A stretch of 64,000 bases of DNA, taken from assembly GCF_025466085.1 (NCBI RefSeq), contig NZ_JANLOD010000048.1, forward strand, positions 275,896 through 339,895, written 5' to 3'. The translations under genes were made by a program, and so were the position numbers. Positions 61,257 to 64,000 of this stretch are shown in pieces (position 1 is the stretch's first letter; each line of letters opens with the position of its first letter). The stretch is from Pseudomonas sp. 14P_8.1_Bac3 (GTDB lineage: Bacteria; Pseudomonadota; Gammaproteobacteria; Pseudomonadales; Pseudomonadaceae). Under the pieces are notes generated by a model, which saw only the letters and a list, made by a program, of their open reading frames with translations, ran no database searches and was not told the DNA's origin.

Positions 61257-62348
61257 TCAGGCGACGGCCGCCGATTTCACCGCAGCCTCTGCCTCCAGTT
61301 CCCGCACCAATGGCAATACCCGTTTGCCGAAATACTCCACCTCTTCCTGAAAGTGCAGGAACCCCGCCAGCACCAGGTCCACCCCCACCGCTTTCAATGC
61401 GACAATCCGTTCGGCAATCTGCTGCGGCGTACCGATCAGGTTGGTCTTGAAACCGTCGTTGTACTGCACCAGGTCTTCAAACGTCGATTTCGCCCAGTTG
61501 CCCTCGCCTTCCGGCGACGCCCTGCCCGCCTGTTTCGCCGCGTCGCCAAAGGCGTTCACCGCGTCTGGATCGGCCTCGTCAATGATCTGCGCCAGCACCG
61601 CCCGCGCCTCCTCCTCGGTGTCGCGAGCGATGACAAACGCGTTCACCCCAACCTTCACCGAGTGGTTGTTGACCGCCGCCTTGCGCCGGATATCGTCGAC
61701 CTGGGCCTTGATGCCTTCCGGGCTGTTGCCATTGGTGAAATACCAGTCCGACACCCGCGCCGCCATGTCCCGCGCCGCGCGCGAGCTGCCGCCCTGGAAG
61801 ATTTCCGGTTGGCCCAGAGGTTTCGGTTTGAGGCTGTAATTGTCGAAACGGTAGAAGTCGCCGCGAAAGGTGAAGTTGTCCTGGCTCCAGATGCCTTTGA
61901 GCGAGCGAATGAATTCCTCGGAACGGCGATAGCGTTCGTCGTGTTCCAGCCAGTGCTCGCCGATGGCCTGGAACTCGCCTTTGAACCAGCCACTGACGAT
62001 GTTCACCGCAACCCGGCCATTGGTCAGTTGATCGATGGTCGCCAGTTGTTTGGCTGCCAGCGCCGGTTGCCACGGGCCGGGCAGAATTGCGGCGATCACT
62101 TTCAGCGTGGTGGTGGCGGCCAGCAGCGCGTGACTGAAGGCGACGGATTCATGCTGGTATTCAGCACCGTAACCGGCGGTGAAGCGAATCTGCGTCAGGG
62201 CATATTCAAACCCCGCCGCCTCGGCCAGTTGCGCCAGTTTGCGGTTGTAGTCGATGCCCCAGTGGGTACGTTGCTCGATCTTGCTGACCACCAGCCCACC
62301 GCTGACGTTCGGCACCCAATAGGCAAATTTGACGGCTTGCTGACTCAT
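61257..62348 (-). CDS. sfnG: FMNH2-dependent dimethyl sulfone monooxygenase SfnG
   Basis: A 363-residue bacterial luciferase-like monooxygenase matching SfnG: MSQQAVKFAYWVPNVSGGLV, VIAAILPGPWQPALAAKQLA, NIVSGWFKGEFQAIGEHWLE and GGSSRAARDMAARVSDWYF. With reduced FMN and O2 it converts dimethyl sulfone to methanesulfinate for sulfur assimilation. A sigma-54 promoter sequence lies 40-55 bp upstream, agreeing with the known SfnR/sigma-54 control of sfnG in P. putida. Confidence 0.92.
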   Translation of the reverse strand: MSQQAVKFAYWVPNVSGGLVVSKIEQRTHWGIDYNRKLAQLAEAAGFEYALTQIRFTAGYGAEYQHESVAFSHALLAATTTLKVIAAILPGPWQPALAAKQLATIDQLTNGRVAVNIVSGWFKGEFQAIGEHWLEHDERYRRSEEFIRSLKGIWSQDNFTFRGDFYRFDNYSLKPKPLGQPEIFQGGSSRAARDMAARVSDWYFTNGNSPEGIKAQVDDIRRKAAVNNHSVKVGVNAFVIARDTEEEARAVLAQIIDEADPDAVNAFGDAAKQAGRASPEGEGNWAKSTFEDLVQYNDGFKTNLIGTPQQIAERIVALKAVGVDLVLAGFLHFQEEVEYFGKRVLPLVRELEAEAAVKSAAVA

Positions 62349-62388
62349 AGGCGTGTCCTCGGGACGTTGGGGAAGTCCTTCGGGCTAG

Positions 62389-62404
62389 AGCAGCAAGCGT
62401 GCCA
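62389..62404 (-). promoter_or_regulatory. Sigma-54 promoter for sfnG
   Basis: On the minus strand TGGCACGCTTGCTGCT carries the -24 TGGCACG and a -12 CTGCT with the required GG to GC spacing of 10 bases. The start of transcription would be near 62378, 30 bp before the ATG. Confidence 0.75.
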
Positions 62405-62442
62405 GCGCTTGTCATCGCCAGTCCTGGGCCTGATTCGAAACC

Positions 62443-62533
62443 CTGTGGGGGCGGGCTTGCCCGCGATGGCGGTGTGTCAGCCATAGAGATGTCGACTGAA
62501 CCTCCGCTATCGCGGGCAAGCCCGCTCCTACAA
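62443..62533. repeat. Inverted REP pair (GCGGGC family) between the divergent sulfur genes
   Basis: CTGTGGGGGCGGGCTTGCCC and CGCGGGCAAGCCCGCTCCTA, lying between the two sigma-54 promoters. The 344-bp gap holds no gene. Confidence 0.87.
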
Positions 62534-62569
62534 GTTTCTGGGTGTATGTGAGGCAGTTTGTTGCCGTGC

Positions 62570-62585
62570 TGTTGGCGCAGCAACA
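62570..62585. promoter_or_regulatory. TGTTG-N6-CAACA dyad, candidate enhancer site
   Basis: An interrupted dyad upstream of the plus-strand sigma-54 promoter at a distance (about 52 bp from the -24) compatible with an activator such as SfnR. Speculative. Confidence 0.25.
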
Positions 62586-62636
62586 CTTCAAGCCCGATTT
62601 ACTTCCACAGCCCCAGCAAATGCCCGCTGACCAGTC

Positions 62637-62652
62637 CGGCATGGACCCTGCA
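62637..62652 (+). promoter_or_regulatory. Sigma-54-like promoter for the flavoprotein gene
   Basis: CGGCATGGACCCTGCA keeps GG and GC at the required spacing, with -24 CGGCATG and -12 CTGCA. Predicted transcript start about 62663, 30 bp before the ATG. Confidence 0.6.
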
Positions 62653-62692
62653 ATCCCCTTTGGCCTCCACTGCCAATCAAGGAACCGAGCCC

Positions 62693-63931
62693 ATGACCGA
62701 ACACCAGGTAATCAACCCACTGTCCATTGGCACCGACTACGAAGCCTTGGCCGCGCGATTCCGCCCCATCTTCCAGCGCATTGCCGCCGGAGCCGTAGAA
62801 CGTGAGCAGTCGCGCAGCCTGCCCTTCGAGCCGATTCAATGGCTCAAGCACGCCGGTTTTGGCGCCGTACGGGTGCCGGTGGAATACGGCGGCGGTGGCG
62901 CCTCGCTGCCGCAGTTGTTCGAACTGCTGATCGAGCTGGCCGAAGCCGATTCCAACGTGCCGCAAGCCCTGCGCGGGCATTTCGCCTTCGCCGAGGATCG
63001 TTTGAACGCCGCGCCGGGACCGGCACGGGATGTGTGGTTCAAACGCTTCGTCGAAGGTGACATCGTCGGCTGCGCCTGGACGGAGATCGGCAGCGTGGCA
63101 ATTGGCGACGTGATCACAAAAGTCACGCCCCACGGCGACAGCTGGCGACTCAACGGCGAGAAGTTCTACAGCACCGGCAGCCTGTTTTCCGACTGGATCG
63201 ACGTCTACGCCCAACGCAGCGACACCGGTGGCGACGTGATCGCGGCGGTGCGCACGCATCAGCCGGGGATCGTGCAGAGCGATGACTGGGACGGTTTCGG
63301 CCAGCGCACCACCGGCAGCGGCACGTCACGGTTCATCGAGGCCGAAGTCGAGGCAGAGAACGTCATCGATTTCGCCAGCCGTTTCAAATACCAGACCGCG
63401 TTCTATCAATTGGTGCTGCTGGCCACCCTCGCCGGCATTGGTCGCGCGGCGCTGAACGATGTGGCCCGTCAGGTCCGCGAGCGCAAGCGCATCTACAGCC
63501 ACGGCAATGCACAGCGCGTCAGCGAGGACTCGCAGGTGCAGCAAGTGGTCGGGGAAGTGTCTGCGTGGGTGTACGCCGCCGAGGCCAGCGCATTGAAAGC
63601 CGCACAACCGGCACAGCAGGCCTATCTGGCGCGGTTTTCCGGGGATGAGACTCGGGAGCAGGCGGCCAATGTCGCCGCCGAGATCGAATCGGCGAAGGCG
63701 CAGGTGGTGGCGTCGGAATTGATTCAGCGGGCGACCACCGAGTTGTTCAATGCGCTGGGGGCGTCGGACATCCGCGAAGGCAAATCCCTGGACCGGCATT
63801 GGCGCAATGCGCGGACGGTGTCGTCGCACAATCCGGTGATCTACAAGGCGCGGATTGTCGGGGATTGGGCGATCAACGGGACCGAGCCGCCGTTTGTGTG
63901 GCAGATCGGGAATGGGCCGGCCGTCAAGTGA
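62693..63931 (+). CDS. Acyl-CoA dehydrogenase-like flavoprotein monooxygenase (SfnB/SfnC/DszC-like)
   Basis: A 412-residue ACAD-fold protein lacking the catalytic Glu motif YEGTSxIQ of true acyl-CoA dehydrogenases; instead it has CAWTEIGSVAIGDV, WRLNGEKFYSTGSLFSDW and a C-terminal RHWRNARTVSSHNPVIYK, as in DszC/SfnB-type flavin monooxygenases of sulfur metabolism. It probably oxidises an organosulfur compound with reduced flavin. The ATG at 62693 has AAGGAA upstream; the frame opens 45 codons earlier. Divergent from sfnG with its own sigma-54-like promoter. Confidence 0.85.
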   Translation: MTEHQVINPLSIGTDYEALAARFRPIFQRIAAGAVEREQSRSLPFEPIQWLKHAGFGAVRVPVEYGGGGASLPQLFELLIELAEADSNVPQALRGHFAFAEDRLNAAPGPARDVWFKRFVEGDIVGCAWTEIGSVAIGDVITKVTPHGDSWRLNGEKFYSTGSLFSDWIDVYAQRSDTGGDVIAAVRTHQPGIVQSDDWDGFGQRTTGSGTSRFIEAEVEAENVIDFASRFKYQTAFYQLVLLATLAGIGRAALNDVARQVRERKRIYSHGNAQRVSEDSQVQQVVGEVSAWVYAAEASALKAAQPAQQAYLARFSGDETREQAANVAAEIESAKAQVVASELIQRATTELFNALGASDIREGKSLDRHWRNARTVSSHNPVIYKARIVGDWAINGTEPPFVWQIGNGPAVK

Positions 63932-63963
63932 TTTAGCGTCTGGAAGTCAGCCTTCGCGGGCCA

Positions 63964-63975
63964 CCCCCCCCCCCC
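63964..63975 (+). other. C12 homopolymer near the window end
   Basis: Twelve C in a row followed by further C- and G-runs up to the last base. Such sequence is unlike the rest of the window and may be a contig-end error. Confidence 0.5.
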
Positions 63976-64000
63976 ACCCGGAACCCACTTGGGGGCGGGG

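Noticed and set aside
38827..62533. CRISPR-like array from repeated 24-29-bp sequences
   Set aside because: Repeats are in inverted pairs scattered over tens of kilobases with no regular spacers or cas genes; they are REP elements.
62551..62565. GGCAGTTTGTTGC as a second sigma-54 site for the flavoprotein gene
   Set aside because: Spacing between GG and GC is 9 rather than 10 bases, and a correctly spaced element lies closer to the ATG.

Overview
The window looks like chromosomal DNA from a member of the Pseudomonas fluorescens group. Codon use is GC-rich, gene order is aru, spu-like, pqi, arn, efe and sfn, and many intergenic gaps hold inverted pairs of the GCGGGC/GCCGGC-type REP sequences typical of fluorescent pseudomonads. 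I see no rRNA, tRNA, CRISPR array or intact insertion sequence. About 55 protein genes are supported; the first one is cut by the window edge.

Layout. Positions 1-6893 (minus strand) hold an arginine transaminase locus: response regulator aruR, a periplasmic binding protein and hybrid kinase aruS with overlapping stops and starts, then an amino acid permease, aruH and an aldehyde dehydrogenase. A secreted amidohydrolase in somewhat AT-richer DNA follows (7163-8470). Next come a gamma-glutamyltransferase-family gene with an amino acid ABC transporter and a GntR regulator (8853-13757). An AraC regulator is then divergent from a gamma-glutamylation polyamine/amine module of synthetase, binding protein and FAD oxidase (13974-18949). 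pqiA-pqiA-pqiB-pqiC (19181-22635) and an Fbp-type iron ABC transporter behind a Fur-box-like site (22687-26459) come next. The full arnBCADTEF-ugd lipid A aminoarabinose operon with an extra GT39-like gene spans 26946-37332.

After arn, two gene remnants (the tail of a LysR regulator and the tail of an MFS transporter) meet at about 37509. An HPP membrane protein follows. Two acyl-CoA catabolic modules then converge on a REP pair: a valine-type pair on the plus strand (39049-41310) and a five-gene short/branched-chain beta-oxidation set with its AraC regulator on the minus strand (41463-48385). An Efe-type iron system (48687-53009) has a Fur-box-like site and two EfeO-like proteins. It converges on a very large gene of 1,800 codons (53064-58466), which I cannot assign and which resembles large toxin-like proteins. 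pssA, a TetR regulator with a perfect palindromic operator, and an NTF2-like gene follow.

The right end holds divergent sulfur-scavenging genes: sfnG (dimethyl sulfone monooxygenase) and an acyl-CoA-dehydrogenase-like flavoprotein. Each is preceded by a well-spaced sigma-54 promoter sequence. The last bases contain a C12 run that may be a sequence artefact.
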